A stretch of DNA of 64,000 bases. It comes from Halarcobacter ebronensis. Lineage in GTDB: Bacteria > Campylobacterota > Campylobacteria > Campylobacterales > Arcobacteraceae. The translations under genes and the position numbers were made by a program. A model generated the notes under the pieces. The model worked only from the letters and a program-made list of their open reading frames with translations. It was not told the origin of the DNA and ran no database searches. Below are positions 18,042 through 26,790 of this stretch, in pieces (the stretch's first letter is position 1; each line of letters starts with the position of its first letter). The DNA is taken from positions 620,001-684,000 of the forward strand of contig NZ_CP053836.1 in the NCBI RefSeq assembly GCF_013201825.1. The letters run 5' to 3'.

Positions 18042-19253
18042 ATGGAAAACAAAAAACAATACCTTTTTACAAGTGAAGTTGTAAGTCCGGGGCACCCAGA
18101 TAAGTGTGCAGATATTATTGCTGATTCTATCGTTGATAGATTAATTATTGAAGATAGTGAGAGTAGAGTTGCTTCGGAAGTATTCGTAGCTGGAAAACAT
18201 GTTGTAATTGGTGGAGAGGTTAAATCAAGATGCCAATTATCAAATGCAGATTATGAAAAAATTGTAAAAGATGCTTTGGCAAAAATTGGTTATGATGGAA
18301 AATCAGCTTTTACAAAAGAGCAGTGTTTACATCCAGATGATGTACAAGTTCAAGTTTTATTAAACCAACAAAGTCCTGATATCTCTCAAGGAGTTGATCA
18401 AACAACTGGTGAAATAGGAGCAGGAGATCAAGGTATTATGTTTGGTTTTGCTTCTTGTGAAACTGCCGATTTAATGCCTGCAGCTATTACTTATGCAAGA
18501 ATGTTAGCAGACAAAGTTTATAATTATGCTTTAAATCATAATCATAAACTAGGAGTTGATATTAAAACTCAAGTTACAGTTGATTATGGTTCAAAAGAGA
18601 ATTTTGAAAATTGTAAACCTAAAAAGATTCATACAATTGTTGTTAGTGCACCTTCTGTTGAAGGTATGCCAATTGAAGAAGTAAGAGAACTTATTCAAGG
18701 TTTAATTGATGATACAGGTTTACCACCTGAGATGTATGACAAAGAGTCAACTATTATTCATATTAATCCAACAGGAAGATATGTAAATCACTCAAGTTTA
18801 CATGATAGTGGATTAACTGGTAGAAAACTTATTGTTGACTCTTTTGGTGGATACTCTCCAATTGGTGGGGGAGCACAATCAAGTAAAGATTATACTAAAG
18901 TTGATAGAAGTGGACTTTATGCAGCAAGATGGATTGCAAAAAATATTGTTGCAGCAGGACTTGCTAAAAAAGCAACTGTACAAATCTCTTATGCTATTGG
19001 TGTAGCAAGACCAACTTCTGTTGCAGTTGATACGATGGGTACTTTTACTAAATTTGATGATGATAAATTATCTGAAATAGTAATGGCTAACTATCCTTTA
19101 ACACCAAAATGGATAACAAATAAATTTGGTTTAGATAAACCATCTGAGAATACATTTTTATATGCTGATGTAGCATCTAGGGGACAAGTTGGACAAAGCG
19201 ACTACCCTTGGGAAAAACTTGATGAAGTTGAGAAATTAAAAAGTTTAGTTTAG
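18042..19253 (+). CDS. metK: S-adenosylmethionine synthase
   Basis: MetK converts methionine and ATP to SAM. Motifs are GHPDKCADIIAD, GAGDQGIMFGFA, GGGAQSSKDYTKVDRSG and the K-rich substrate loop. I prefer the ATG at 18042 (MENKKQYLFTSE, 403 residues), which has CGAGG nine bases upstream and matches the usual family N-terminus. An in-frame ATG at 18003 would add 13 residues (MENKDGKPTRKTK); the bases ATGGAAAACAAA occur at both sites, so the extension looks like a small duplication. accD starts 12 bases later. Confidence 0.95.
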   Translation: MENKKQYLFTSEVVSPGHPDKCADIIADSIVDRLIIEDSESRVASEVFVAGKHVVIGGEVKSRCQLSNADYEKIVKDALAKIGYDGKSAFTKEQCLHPDDVQVQVLLNQQSPDISQGVDQTTGEIGAGDQGIMFGFASCETADLMPAAITYARMLADKVYNYALNHNHKLGVDIKTQVTVDYGSKENFENCKPKKIHTIVVSAPSVEGMPIEEVRELIQGLIDDTGLPPEMYDKESTIIHINPTGRYVNHSSLHDSGLTGRKLIVDSFGGYSPIGGGAQSSKDYTKVDRSGLYAARWIAKNIVAAGLAKKATVQISYAIGVARPTSVAVDTMGTFTKFDDDKLSEIVMANYPLTPKWITNKFGLDKPSENTFLYADVASRGQVGQSDYPWEKLDEVEKLKSLV

Positions 19254-19265
19254 AAGGTAGAAATA

Positions 19266-20135
19266 ATGGATTTAAAAAACTTATTTAGTAAAATTACATT
19301 TGATAGTGGGAAAAAAGAGCAACCAACAAAAAATGATGCACCAACACACTGGATTAAATGTCCAGAGTGTTCGGCTTTGATGTTTTTTAAAGAGGTTGAA
19401 AATCAAAATAATATCTGTCCTAAATGTAATTTTCATATGAGAATTGGTGCTAAAAGAAGAGTAGAAATATTAGCTGATGCTGGTTCATTTATTGAATATG
19501 ATTCTGATTTGAAGCCAATAGATCCATTAAAATTTGTAGACAAAAAATCATATAAAAAGAGAGTTGAAGAGGCTTTTAAAAAAACAGGAAGAAACTCTGC
19601 TGTTGTAAGTGGCGAGTGTACTATAAATGCTGTTCCTGTACAGATTGTTGTATTTGATTTTGCATTTATGGGAGGAAGTTTAGGTTCTGTTGAAGGTGAA
19701 AAAATTGTAAGAGCTGTTGATAGAGCGATGGAAAAACAACAAGGACTTATAATTATTTCTGCTTCTGGGGGAGCTAGAATGCAAGAGTCAACTTTTTCTT
19801 TAATGCAGATGGCAAAAACATCAGCTGCACTAAAAAGAATGGATAAAGCTAACCTTCCATTTATCTCTGTTTTAACAGATCCAACAATGGGAGGAGTATC
19901 TGCTTCTTTTGCCTTTTTAGGTGACATTATAATGGCTGAGCCTGGAGCACTTGTTGGTTTTGCAGGTCAAAGAGTTATTAAACAAACAATTGGGGCAGAT
20001 CTTCCTGAAGGTTTCCAAAGAGCAGAGTTTTTACTAGAAAAAGGCTCAATTGATATGGTTGTTAATAGAAATGATATGAAGAAAACATTATCAGATTTAT
20101 TAACAATGTTTTCAAAAACTTCTAATGTTAGTTAA
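19266..20135 (+). CDS. accD: Acetyl-CoA carboxylase carboxyltransferase subunit beta
   Basis: The 289-residue product has the N-terminal zinc finger of AccD ([10 protein letters not shown], then CPKCNFH) and the crotonase-type carboxyltransferase core with [23 protein letters not shown] and [12 protein letters not shown]. With AccA it transfers the carboxyl group from biotin to acetyl-CoA, the first step of fatty acid synthesis. AAGGTAG precedes the start. It follows metK closely, and a terminator lies just after its stop. Confidence 0.96.
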   Translation: MDLKNLFSKITFDSGKKEQPTKNDAPTHWIKCPECSALMFFKEVENQNNICPKCNFHMRIGAKRRVEILADAGSFIEYDSDLKPIDPLKFVDKKSYKKRVEEAFKKTGRNSAVVSGECTINAVPVQIVVFDFAFMGGSLGSVEGEKIVRAVDRAMEKQQGLIIISASGGARMQESTFSLMQMAKTSAALKRMDKANLPFISVLTDPTMGGVSASFAFLGDIIMAEPGALVGFAGQRVIKQTIGADLPEGFQRAEFLLEKGSIDMVVNRNDMKKTLSDLLTMFSKTSNVS

Positions 20136-20140
20136 TCTTT

Positions 20141-20168
20141 AAATCAAGGCTTTAAATCCTTGATTTTT
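20141..20168 (+). terminator. Intrinsic terminator after accD
   Basis: AAATCAAGG (20141-20149) pairs with CCTTGATTT (20158-20166) around an 8-base loop, followed by a short T-run. It ends ten bases before the rlmH start, so some read-through into rlmH is possible. Confidence 0.75.
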
Positions 20169-20177
20169 AGGTAGATT

Positions 20178-20636
20178 ATGGCAAAAATCAATATCTATAC
20201 CATAGTTAAACCAAGCAAAGATGAGTTTGATAAACTCTCTAATGAGTTTATTAAAATGTGCTCAAAATTTGCAAAAGTTGAAGTTCATACAATTTTTAAC
20301 AAAAATATAGCAAAAGCCCAGACAATAAGTGAAGTAGAGGCACAAAAATCTTATAGTGAAGCTTTTGAACCATATTTAAAAGGTTTTTGTATTGCCCTTG
20401 ATGTTTTAGGTGATAAAGTTGATAGTTTTGAGTTCTCAAAATTGATTACAAGCTCAAGTGAAATCAATTTTTTTATTGGTGGAGCCTATGGATTTGAGAG
20501 AGAATTTTTAAAAAAATGTGATAAAACTCTCACTCTTAGTTCCTTGACAATGGCTCACAAAATAGTCATTCTTGTCTTATTGGAACAGATCTTTAGAGGA
20601 CTTGCAATAAAAAACAACCACCCGTATCATAAGTAA
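20178..20636 (+). CDS. rlmH: 23S rRNA (pseudouridine-1915 N3)-methyltransferase RlmH
   Basis: The 152-residue product is a SPOUT-class methyltransferase. It has the family signatures FFIGGAYGFEREF and LSSLTMAHKIVILVLLEQIFRGLAI and the C-terminal NHPYHK. It methylates pseudouridine 1915 in helix 69 of 23S rRNA. AGGTAG precedes the ATG directly after the accD terminator. The length is normal for the family. Confidence 0.95.
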   Translation: MAKINIYTIVKPSKDEFDKLSNEFIKMCSKFAKVEVHTIFNKNIAKAQTISEVEAQKSYSEAFEPYLKGFCIALDVLGDKVDSFEFSKLITSSSEINFFIGGAYGFEREFLKKCDKTLTLSSLTMAHKIVILVLLEQIFRGLAIKNNHPYHK

Positions 20637-20652
20637 TTTATCAAAATTTTTG

Positions 20653-20658
20653 TATAAT
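20653..20658 (+). promoter_or_regulatory. Putative -10 element of the DksA-like gene
   Basis: TATAAT preceded by a T-rich tract (TTTTTG), as in Campylobacterota promoters that lack a strong -35 box. The predicted start near 20665 would give a leader of about 20 bases before the ATG at 20685. Confidence 0.5.
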
Positions 20659-20684
20659 TGCAAAATTTTTTAATAGGGTTAAAT

Positions 20685-21038
20685 ATGGCAAACAGTAAAC
20701 AAATAGAGGAATTGAAAAATATCTTACTTGAGAGGAAAGATAAAATTTCTAAAAACATTCAAGGAAGTAGAGACAGTATAGATTCTTTGAAAGATTCTGA
20801 ATGCAAAGACGATTTTGATTATGCAGAAGTTTCTAGTGATAGTTTTAAAGAGGGGATTATCGCAAATCAACAAATGAATGAGTTAAAAGAGATTGATGAC
20901 GCTCTTAAAAGAATAGACAAAGGCACATATGGGATTTGTGAAATGTGCGATGAGTCAATTGCTATAGGAAGACTTAGAGCAAAGCCATTTGCTAAGTTTT
21001 GTACACCTTGCAGAGAGATATATGAAGTAGAACAATAA
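20685..21038 (+). CDS. DksA/TraR-family zinc finger regulator
   Basis: I chose the ATG at 20685 (MANSKQIEELKN, 117 residues), with AGGG upstream; the in-frame TTG at 20658 lies inside the -10 box. The product has a coiled-coil N-terminal half and the C-terminal zinc finger CEMCDESIAIGRLRAKP plus CTPC, typical of DksA. DksA binds the RNA polymerase secondary channel and works with ppGpp. The tip acidic residues (DDFDYAEVSSD) are present. Without an alignment, full DksA activity is an inference. Confidence 0.88.
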   Translation: MANSKQIEELKNILLERKDKISKNIQGSRDSIDSLKDSECKDDFDYAEVSSDSFKEGIIANQQMNELKEIDDALKRIDKGTYGICEMCDESIAIGRLRAKPFAKFCTPCREIYEVEQ

Positions 21039-21061
21039 AATATAGAAATAAAGGATATAAC

Positions 21062-22078
21062 GTGGGACTTAAAGCATATATAGGGTTTTCTTTACTTTTA
21101 ATTGTTGTAATTGGAATTACAGCATTTGGTATAGAAGGTGGTAATTATGAAGTTAAGTTTTTTGATTTTTCATTAAACTTGCCTGTTGTAGCTTGGGTAC
21201 TATTACCTATGATAGTCCTTTTTGTATTAAGCCTTTTACATCTTATTTTTTATGGTTCAGTAAATTACTTTAAAAACAGAGCTTATTTAAAAGATGAAGA
21301 GACAATTTTAGAATCATTAAAAACTTTTCTGTTACAAAAAGAGGAAAAAAATCGATTATCAACAAATGGGTTTAAAACCGTTTTTAATATTTTAAGTCAA
21401 TTAAAACTTGATGTTAAAGATAATACATTTACCTCTTCAAGTGAAGAATTAAATAAAATTGTTTCTAATATCAAAGATATAAAAGCTGGAAAATTTGTTA
21501 GTGAAAAAGAGATAAAACTAGATTCAAATTCTGAATTAGCAAAACAAAATCTAATAAATAAAATCAATGAACAAGCAGATTACTCTTTGGATATATTAAA
21601 AAAATCTGAACAGTACCCAGAAGAAGTAGTAAAAATTGCATTTTTTAATGTTTTAGAAAATAAGGCAATGACTACAATAAAAAAAGTTTATGAAAATGTA
21701 AAACTTGATAAAGAGATGGCATATAAGCTATTTTTGAAAGACTCAGAAAATATTGAGTTTGGTTTTACAAAAGATGAGTTACTAAAGATTATTAAACCTT
21801 TAAATTACTCAAAAAAAGAGTTTATAACTTTAGCTAAACTCTATAAAGAGGTTTTATCACCTGATAGAATTATTGAACTATTTGAAACTCTAAGCGAAGA
21901 GAATGAAGAGGCATTAGATGCTTATCTTTATATCCTTTGTGAATTAGAGATGATTGATAGTGTAAGAGATATTTTAAGTGGTCATGATAAAAATGAGCTT
22001 GTAGCTTTTAGAGCTCTAATTGATTTAAAAGAGGCTGGGAAACAGTACTCATTGGATAATATCTCTTATAATAACTAA
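21062..22078 (+). CDS. Membrane-anchored protein of unknown function
   Basis: I do not recognise a family. The 338-residue product starts with GTG, with AAAGGATA upstream. It has two hydrophobic segments, about 5-24 and 42-65, separated by a short loop. A mostly helical, lysine- and glutamate-rich cytoplasmic part of about 270 residues follows, with no catalytic motif I can see. The stop codon shares a base with the dus start (TAATG), so the two are coupled. It follows the DksA-like gene by 23 bases. Confidence 0.75.
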   Translation: MGLKAYIGFSLLLIVVIGITAFGIEGGNYEVKFFDFSLNLPVVAWVLLPMIVLFVLSLLHLIFYGSVNYFKNRAYLKDEETILESLKTFLLQKEEKNRLSTNGFKTVFNILSQLKLDVKDNTFTSSSEELNKIVSNIKDIKAGKFVSEKEIKLDSNSELAKQNLINKINEQADYSLDILKKSEQYPEEVVKIAFFNVLENKAMTTIKKVYENVKLDKEMAYKLFLKDSENIEFGFTKDELLKIIKPLNYSKKEFITLAKLYKEVLSPDRIIELFETLSEENEEALDAYLYILCELEMIDSVRDILSGHDKNELVAFRALIDLKEAGKQYSLDNISYNN

Positions 22079-23010
22079 TGAAAAATAAAATAGATTTCAG
22101 CCAACCCTTAATGGTGTTGGCTCCACTTGCAGGATATACAGATTTACCTTTCCGTTCTGTTGTTAAAAAATTTGGTGCTGATTTAACTATTTCAGAGATG
22201 ATCTCTTCAAATGCACTTGTATATAAATCAGAAAAAACAAGAAAAATGATTGAAAAATCTCCTAATGAAGATCCATATATTGTTCAAATTGCAGGGAATA
22301 AGGCTGAATTAGTAAGAGATGCAGTTGAGATATTAAATGATATAGAAGGTATTGACGGTATTGATTTAAACTGTGGATGTCCTGCTCCCAAAGTTTTTAA
22401 TCATGGTTCAGGTTCAAATCTTTTAGGAGATTTAAAAAAGCTTGAAGAGATTTTAACAACAGTAAAGAGATACAATAAAAAGCAGTACACAACTGCAAAA
22501 GTTAGAATTGGCGTAAATGAGAAAATTCCAGTAGATATTGCAAAAGTAGTTGAGGCATGTGGTGTTGATTTTATGGCAGTTCATGGAAGAACAAGAGCAG
22601 GTAAATATAAAGCGCCCGTTGATTATGATGCAATAAAAGCAATGAAAGAAGCAGTATCAATTCCTGTTATTGCAAATGGGGATATAAAAGATTATGAGAA
22701 AGCTAAGGAAGTATTAAAATATACAAATGCAGATGGTGTAATGATTGGACGTGCTGCAATTGGAAAACCTTGGATTTTTTATCAGCTAAAACATGGAATA
22801 GAAAATATTAGTGAAGAGAAAAAAAGAGAAGTTATTTTAGAACACTTTGATGCAGTACTAAACTTCCATGGAATACATGGGGCAATTATGTTTAGAAAAC
22901 TTCTTCACTCATACTCAAAAGGCTATAATGGAGCTGCTGAGTTTAGAGATATTATAAATAGAGTTTCTGAACCACAAATCATGAGAGACATGATAGAAAA
23001 CTTCTTTTAA
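22078..23010 (+). CDS. dus: tRNA-dihydrouridine synthase
   Basis: The 310-residue product has the FMN-binding TIM barrel of the Dus family. Signatures are MVLAPLAGYTDLPFR, IDLNCGCPAPKVFNHGSGS (with the catalytic cysteine), VHGRTRAGKY, VIANGDIKDYEKA and GVMIGRAAIGKPW. It reduces specific uridines in tRNA with NADPH. It looks DusB-like, but the subfamily cannot be fixed by eye. The ATG overlaps the previous stop by one base. Confidence 0.95.
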   Translation: MKNKIDFSQPLMVLAPLAGYTDLPFRSVVKKFGADLTISEMISSNALVYKSEKTRKMIEKSPNEDPYIVQIAGNKAELVRDAVEILNDIEGIDGIDLNCGCPAPKVFNHGSGSNLLGDLKKLEEILTTVKRYNKKQYTTAKVRIGVNEKIPVDIAKVVEACGVDFMAVHGRTRAGKYKAPVDYDAIKAMKEAVSIPVIANGDIKDYEKAKEVLKYTNADGVMIGRAAIGKPWIFYQLKHGIENISEEKKREVILEHFDAVLNFHGIHGAIMFRKLLHSYSKGYNGAAEFRDIINRVSEPQIMRDMIENFF

Positions 23011-23054
23011 AAACTTTTTGGATAAAATATTTAACTTTTTGCAAAGGATAATAT

Positions 23055-23864
23055 TTGTCAGAGTATTACTACGAATTAATAATTAAACCATCAAAAAACT
23101 ATGAATTGTTTTTAGACCTTTTAGGGTCTTTAACAAATGAGGCACTTGAAGAGTGTAATGATAACTCTATCATTGCAAGAAGTGAAGATGATTTAAGTGA
23201 TATCGAATATGGTGTAAAAGAGTTTGCAAAGGCTCTTGAAATTGAGTGTAAAACGACTTTAACAAAAAAAGAGAATGTGGACTGGATAAAACAGTATCAA
23301 GAGTCTGTTAAAGCAGTTGAAGTTGGAAAGTTTTATGTTAGACCTTCTTGGGAAAAGCCAAAAGAGGGTAAAATAAATATTATTATTGATCCTGCTTTAT
23401 CATTTGGTTCAGGACATCATGAAACAACTTCGAGTTGTTTAGAGGCAATAAGCGAATTTGTTGATAGAGATGATGAAGTTTTAGATGTTGGTACAGGAAG
23501 TGGTATTTTAGCAATAGCTGCTTCAAAACTTGAGTGTAAAGTTGACATTTGTGATACAGATGAAGTATGTATAAATGATACAAAAACAAATTATAATTTA
23601 AATAATGTTATATTTAATAACTCTTGGATTGGTAGTGCAAACAAAGCTACTAAGGAGTATGATGTTGTTATCGCAAATATAGTTGCGGATGTTTTAACTA
23701 TAATTGCAAGTGATTTGAAAAAATGCTTAAAAGATAACGGTATTTTAATAATATCAGGGATTTTGGATAAACATATTGATAAGGTTTTAAACAAATTTCA
23801 AGATATGGAAGAGTTAGAGTTAATTCACAAAAATGAGTGGATGACTGTAGTATTAAAAAAATAA
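23055..23864 (+). CDS. prmA: Ribosomal protein L11 methyltransferase
   Basis: The 269-residue product has the PrmA arrangement. An N-terminal substrate-recognition domain leads to the family motif DPALSFGSGHHETTSSCL, then the SAM-binding VLDVGTGSGILAIAA and VIANIVADVL. It trimethylates ribosomal protein L11. The start is a TTG with AAAGGA seven bases upstream. It is followed 14 bases later by ftsH, the same order as in Campylobacter. Confidence 0.95.
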   Translation: MSEYYYELIIKPSKNYELFLDLLGSLTNEALEECNDNSIIARSEDDLSDIEYGVKEFAKALEIECKTTLTKKENVDWIKQYQESVKAVEVGKFYVRPSWEKPKEGKINIIIDPALSFGSGHHETTSSCLEAISEFVDRDDEVLDVGTGSGILAIAASKLECKVDICDTDEVCINDTKTNYNLNNVIFNNSWIGSANKATKEYDVVIANIVADVLTIIASDLKKCLKDNGILIISGILDKHIDKVLNKFQDMEELELIHKNEWMTVVLKK

Positions 23865-23878
23865 GGGAGTATTAATTA

Positions 23879-25963
23879 ATGGGCGATAAAAACAATAAAA
23901 ATAGTGGAGATAATAACAATAATTTTTTTAACAATAATCCACTTTTAGTTTTTGTAATTTTTTCAATAGTTACAATTTTTGTTTTCAAAGCAGTTTTTCC
24001 AGAAGGAAATGATCAGTCAATGATGTCTCAAAATTCGAGTATATCTTCTTTTGGACAAGCAAAAAATAAAACAGTGGCTTATTCTGATTTGAAAAATCTG
24101 ATTAATAATGGTTCAATTGAGTATGTGGGAATAGGAAATACTCAAATCAAAGCAGTTGGAAAACCAACAAATGGTCAAGTTACAACTTATACTGCAAGAC
24201 GTGTTATTCCAGATGATACATTAATTCCAAGTTTGGAGAGTAAAGGTATTGCTTATGGTGGAATAAATGAAGAGAACCTAATAGCAGATATTCTATTTGG
24301 ATGGGTGTTACCTATTTTTATCTTCTTCGCAATTTGGATGTTTTTAGCTAGAAGAATGTCAAAATCTATGGGTGGAGGTTCAGGAGGAATCCTTGGAATT
24401 GGAAGCTCTAAAAAGATGATTAATTCTGAAAAACCAAATGTAACTTTTGATGATATGGCTGGAAATAAAGAGGCAAAAGAGGAAGTTCAAGAGGTGGTTG
24501 ATTTTCTTTCTGCACCTGAGAGATATATTAAACTTGGAGCTCAAATTCCAAAAGGTGTTCTTTTAGTAGGACCTCCAGGTACAGGTAAAACACTTTTAGC
24601 AAAAGCTGTTGCAGGTGAAGCTGATGTTCAGTTCTTATCTGTTTCAGGTTCTGCGTTTATTGAGATGTTTGTTGGAGTTGGAGCAAGTAGAGTTAGAGAT
24701 TTATTTGAACAAGCAAAAAAAGTAGCACCAGCAATTATCTTTATTGATGAGATTGATGCGATTGGTAAAAGTAGAGCTGCTGGTGGACCAATGGGTGGAA
24801 ATGATGAGAGAGAACAGACTCTAAATCAGCTTTTAGCTGAAATGGATGGATTCTCAACGGAATCAGCTCCTGTTATTGTACTTGCTGCGACAAATAGACC
24901 AGAGGTACTTGACCCAGCACTTCTTAGACCAGGAAGATTTGACAGACAAGTTTTAGTTGATAAACCAGACTTTGAAGGTAGAAAAGAGATTTTAAATGTT
25001 CATATCAAAGGTGTAAAACTAGGTCGTGATGTTGACTTAGAAGAGGTAGCAAGAATGACAGCAGGGCTTGCTGGAGCAGATTTAGCAAATATTGTTAATG
25101 AAGCGGCACTACTTGCTGGTAGAGTTTCTAAAGAAGAGGTAAACTATGAAGATTTTAAAGAGGCAGTTGAGAGACAAATTGCAGGTTTAGAGAAAAAATC
25201 AAGAAGAATCTCTCCAAAAGAGAGAAAAATTGTTGCTTACCATGAATCAGGACATGCAGTAATTGCTGAAATTACAAAAGGTGCTAAAAAAGTTAATAAA
25301 GTATCAATTGTTCCAAGAGGACTTGCAGCACTTGGATATACACTAAATACACCTGAAGAGAACAAATACCTAATGCAAAAACATGAACTTATTGCAGAGG
25401 TGGATGTATTACTTGGAGGACGTGCAGCTGAACAGGTATTTATAAATGAGATAAGTACAGGTGCAGGAAATGACTTAGAGAGAGCAACAGATATTATAAA
25501 ATCTATGGCTACAATCTATGGTATGAGTGATATTGCTGGACTTATGGTTTTAGAAAAAAGAACTAACCAATTTTTAGGCGGACAATCTCAAAAAGATTTC
25601 TCTGATGATATGGCTAAAAATCTTGATGATTACATTAAAAAAGTGTTAAATGAGAGATATGAGGTTGTTTTACAATCATTAAAAGATAATAGTGATGCAA
25701 TTGAAGAGATGACTAAAGAGCTACTTGATGTGGAAGTAATCACAGGTGAGAGAGTAAGAGAGATTATTAAAGCTCACGGTGGGGAAGTGTTTGAAGAGGA
25801 AGATTTACACTCTGAAGCATTAACAGAAGATGATTTAACAACAAATGAAGATAATTCACAAAACTCAACTTCAGAGGAAAATAGTTCTGAAAATTCTACT
25901 TCAAATGAACAACCTGTTAATAGTGAAGAAGAGAATAAAGAAGAAAATAAAGAGGACAAATAG
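23879..25963 (+). CDS. ftsH: ATP-dependent zinc metalloprotease FtsH
   Basis: The 694-residue product has an asparagine-rich N-terminus, a membrane segment at about 22-40, a periplasmic domain, and a second membrane segment near 137-158. The AAA+ module has Walker A GPPGTGKT at 231-238, Walker B IIFIDEID and the second region of homology RPGRFDRQ. The zinc protease motif is HESGH at 455-459. It degrades membrane and regulatory proteins. The last 60 residues are a low-complexity tail rich in Glu, Asn, Ser and Thr. It follows prmA by 14 bases. Confidence 0.97.
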   Translation: MGDKNNKNSGDNNNNFFNNNPLLVFVIFSIVTIFVFKAVFPEGNDQSMMSQNSSISSFGQAKNKTVAYSDLKNLINNGSIEYVGIGNTQIKAVGKPTNGQVTTYTARRVIPDDTLIPSLESKGIAYGGINEENLIADILFGWVLPIFIFFAIWMFLARRMSKSMGGGSGGILGIGSSKKMINSEKPNVTFDDMAGNKEAKEEVQEVVDFLSAPERYIKLGAQIPKGVLLVGPPGTGKTLLAKAVAGEADVQFLSVSGSAFIEMFVGVGASRVRDLFEQAKKVAPAIIFIDEIDAIGKSRAAGGPMGGNDEREQTLNQLLAEMDGFSTESAPVIVLAATNRPEVLDPALLRPGRFDRQVLVDKPDFEGRKEILNVHIKGVKLGRDVDLEEVARMTAGLAGADLANIVNEAALLAGRVSKEEVNYEDFKEAVERQIAGLEKKSRRISPKERKIVAYHESGHAVIAEITKGAKKVNKVSIVPRGLAALGYTLNTPEENKYLMQKHELIAEVDVLLGGRAAEQVFINEISTGAGNDLERATDIIKSMATIYGMSDIAGLMVLEKRTNQFLGGQSQKDFSDDMAKNLDDYIKKVLNERYEVVLQSLKDNSDAIEEMTKELLDVEVITGERVREIIKAHGGEVFEEEDLHSEALTEDDLTTNEDNSQNSTSEENSSENSTSNEQPVNSEEENKEENKEDK

Positions 25964-25965
25964 TA

Positions 25966-26562
25966 ATGTTTGATAGTTTTGTTGCAAAAGAGGGTAAAAA
26001 AGCAATAATTAGCTCATTTATATTAGTAATATTCTTTTACTTAATTGGGTGTAGTTTTATGACTTTTGTATCTTTTGTAGCACTACTATTTTTTATCTAT
26101 ATCTTTAGACTAAAATTTGTAAATCTTACAAACTTAAATGACAACGAACTTTATGCTCCAATTTCAGGAAAAGTAATCTCTATTGATAGAGATGGATTCA
26201 ACAAAGTTATTACAATTGAAGTTGGATTTTTTGATACACACTCATTAAGAAGCCTTGAAAATGGAAAAGTTGAAGTTTCACACAAAAGAGGAATTAATCT
26301 TCCTTTAGGAAGTTTAAAGGCAAGACTTCTTAATGAAAGAACTACAATTAAATTTAAAAACTCTACAATGCAAATATATCATAGTGCTTGTAATCTTTTA
26401 GCGATAGAAAAAAAAGATAAACTAAAAAAAGGTGAAATCCTTGGAACTTTTCTAAAAGGTGAAGTTACAATAAAAGTTACCAAAAATATTGAACTAGCTG
26501 TTAATATTGGAGATAAAGTTCAATCGGGAGAAACTTTACTAGCAACACTAAAAAAAGCTTGA
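25966..26562 (+). CDS. Phosphatidylserine decarboxylase-like protein lacking the cleavage serine
   Basis: The 198-residue product has two hydrophobic segments at the N-terminus (about 14-50). A domain resembling phosphatidylserine decarboxylase follows: LYAPISGKVISID, FFDTHSLRS with the conserved histidine, and a C-terminal part with KKGEILGTFLKGEVTIKV and GDKVQSGETLLATL. In active enzymes the segment after GxF reads LGST and its serine becomes the pyruvoyl group. Here it reads KGEV, so the serine is absent and activity is doubtful. The gene follows ftsH after 2 bases. No pssA follows. Confidence 0.7.
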   Translation: MFDSFVAKEGKKAIISSFILVIFFYLIGCSFMTFVSFVALLFFIYIFRLKFVNLTNLNDNELYAPISGKVISIDRDGFNKVITIEVGFFDTHSLRSLENGKVEVSHKRGINLPLGSLKARLLNERTTIKFKNSTMQIYHSACNLLAIEKKDKLKKGEILGTFLKGEVTIKVTKNIELAVNIGDKVQSGETLLATLKKA

Positions 26563-26587
26563 CAAACTTTTTTTAAACCAATATAAT
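26559..26587 (+). promoter_or_regulatory. Consensus sigma-70 promoter of the leuA leader
   Basis: TTGACA at 26559-26564 and TATAAT at 26582-26587 are 17 bases apart, a perfect consensus. The -35 box overlaps the stop codon of the previous gene. The predicted start near 26594 lies about 22 bases before the leader peptide ATG. Confidence 0.85.
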
Positions 26588-26615
26588 GCCTTACTTAAAA
26601 AAATAGGAGAGTACA

Positions 26616-26693
26616 ATGAAAATATTTGATTTTTTCAACAACAATTTCATAAAAAGTGTTAATACTCTTCTGCTCCTTCAAAAATCACTCTAA
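26616..26693 (+). CDS. leuL: Leucine-rich leader peptide upstream of leuA
   Basis: A 25-residue frame (MKIFDFFNNNFIKSVNTLLLLQKSL) starts with ATG preceded by TAGGAGA. It contains four consecutive leucine codons of different types (CTT CTG CTC CTT) and a fifth leucine as its last residue. It lies between a consensus promoter and leuA, the first committed enzyme of leucine synthesis. This is the layout of a leucine attenuation leader. The downstream region up to leuA has only weak hairpins, for example AAAC-TAG-GTTT followed by a T-run at 26725-26742. The control step may therefore be a weak terminator or masking of the leuA ribosome site. Confidence 0.75.
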   Translation: MKIFDFFNNNFIKSVNTLLLLQKSL

Positions 26694-26790
26694 TTCAAAA
26701 ATCAATTAAATAACAAAATCAACAAACTAGGTTTACTTTTTTTACAATAAAAAAAAGGTATAATATTACACATTTATAAGGGTTATAATT

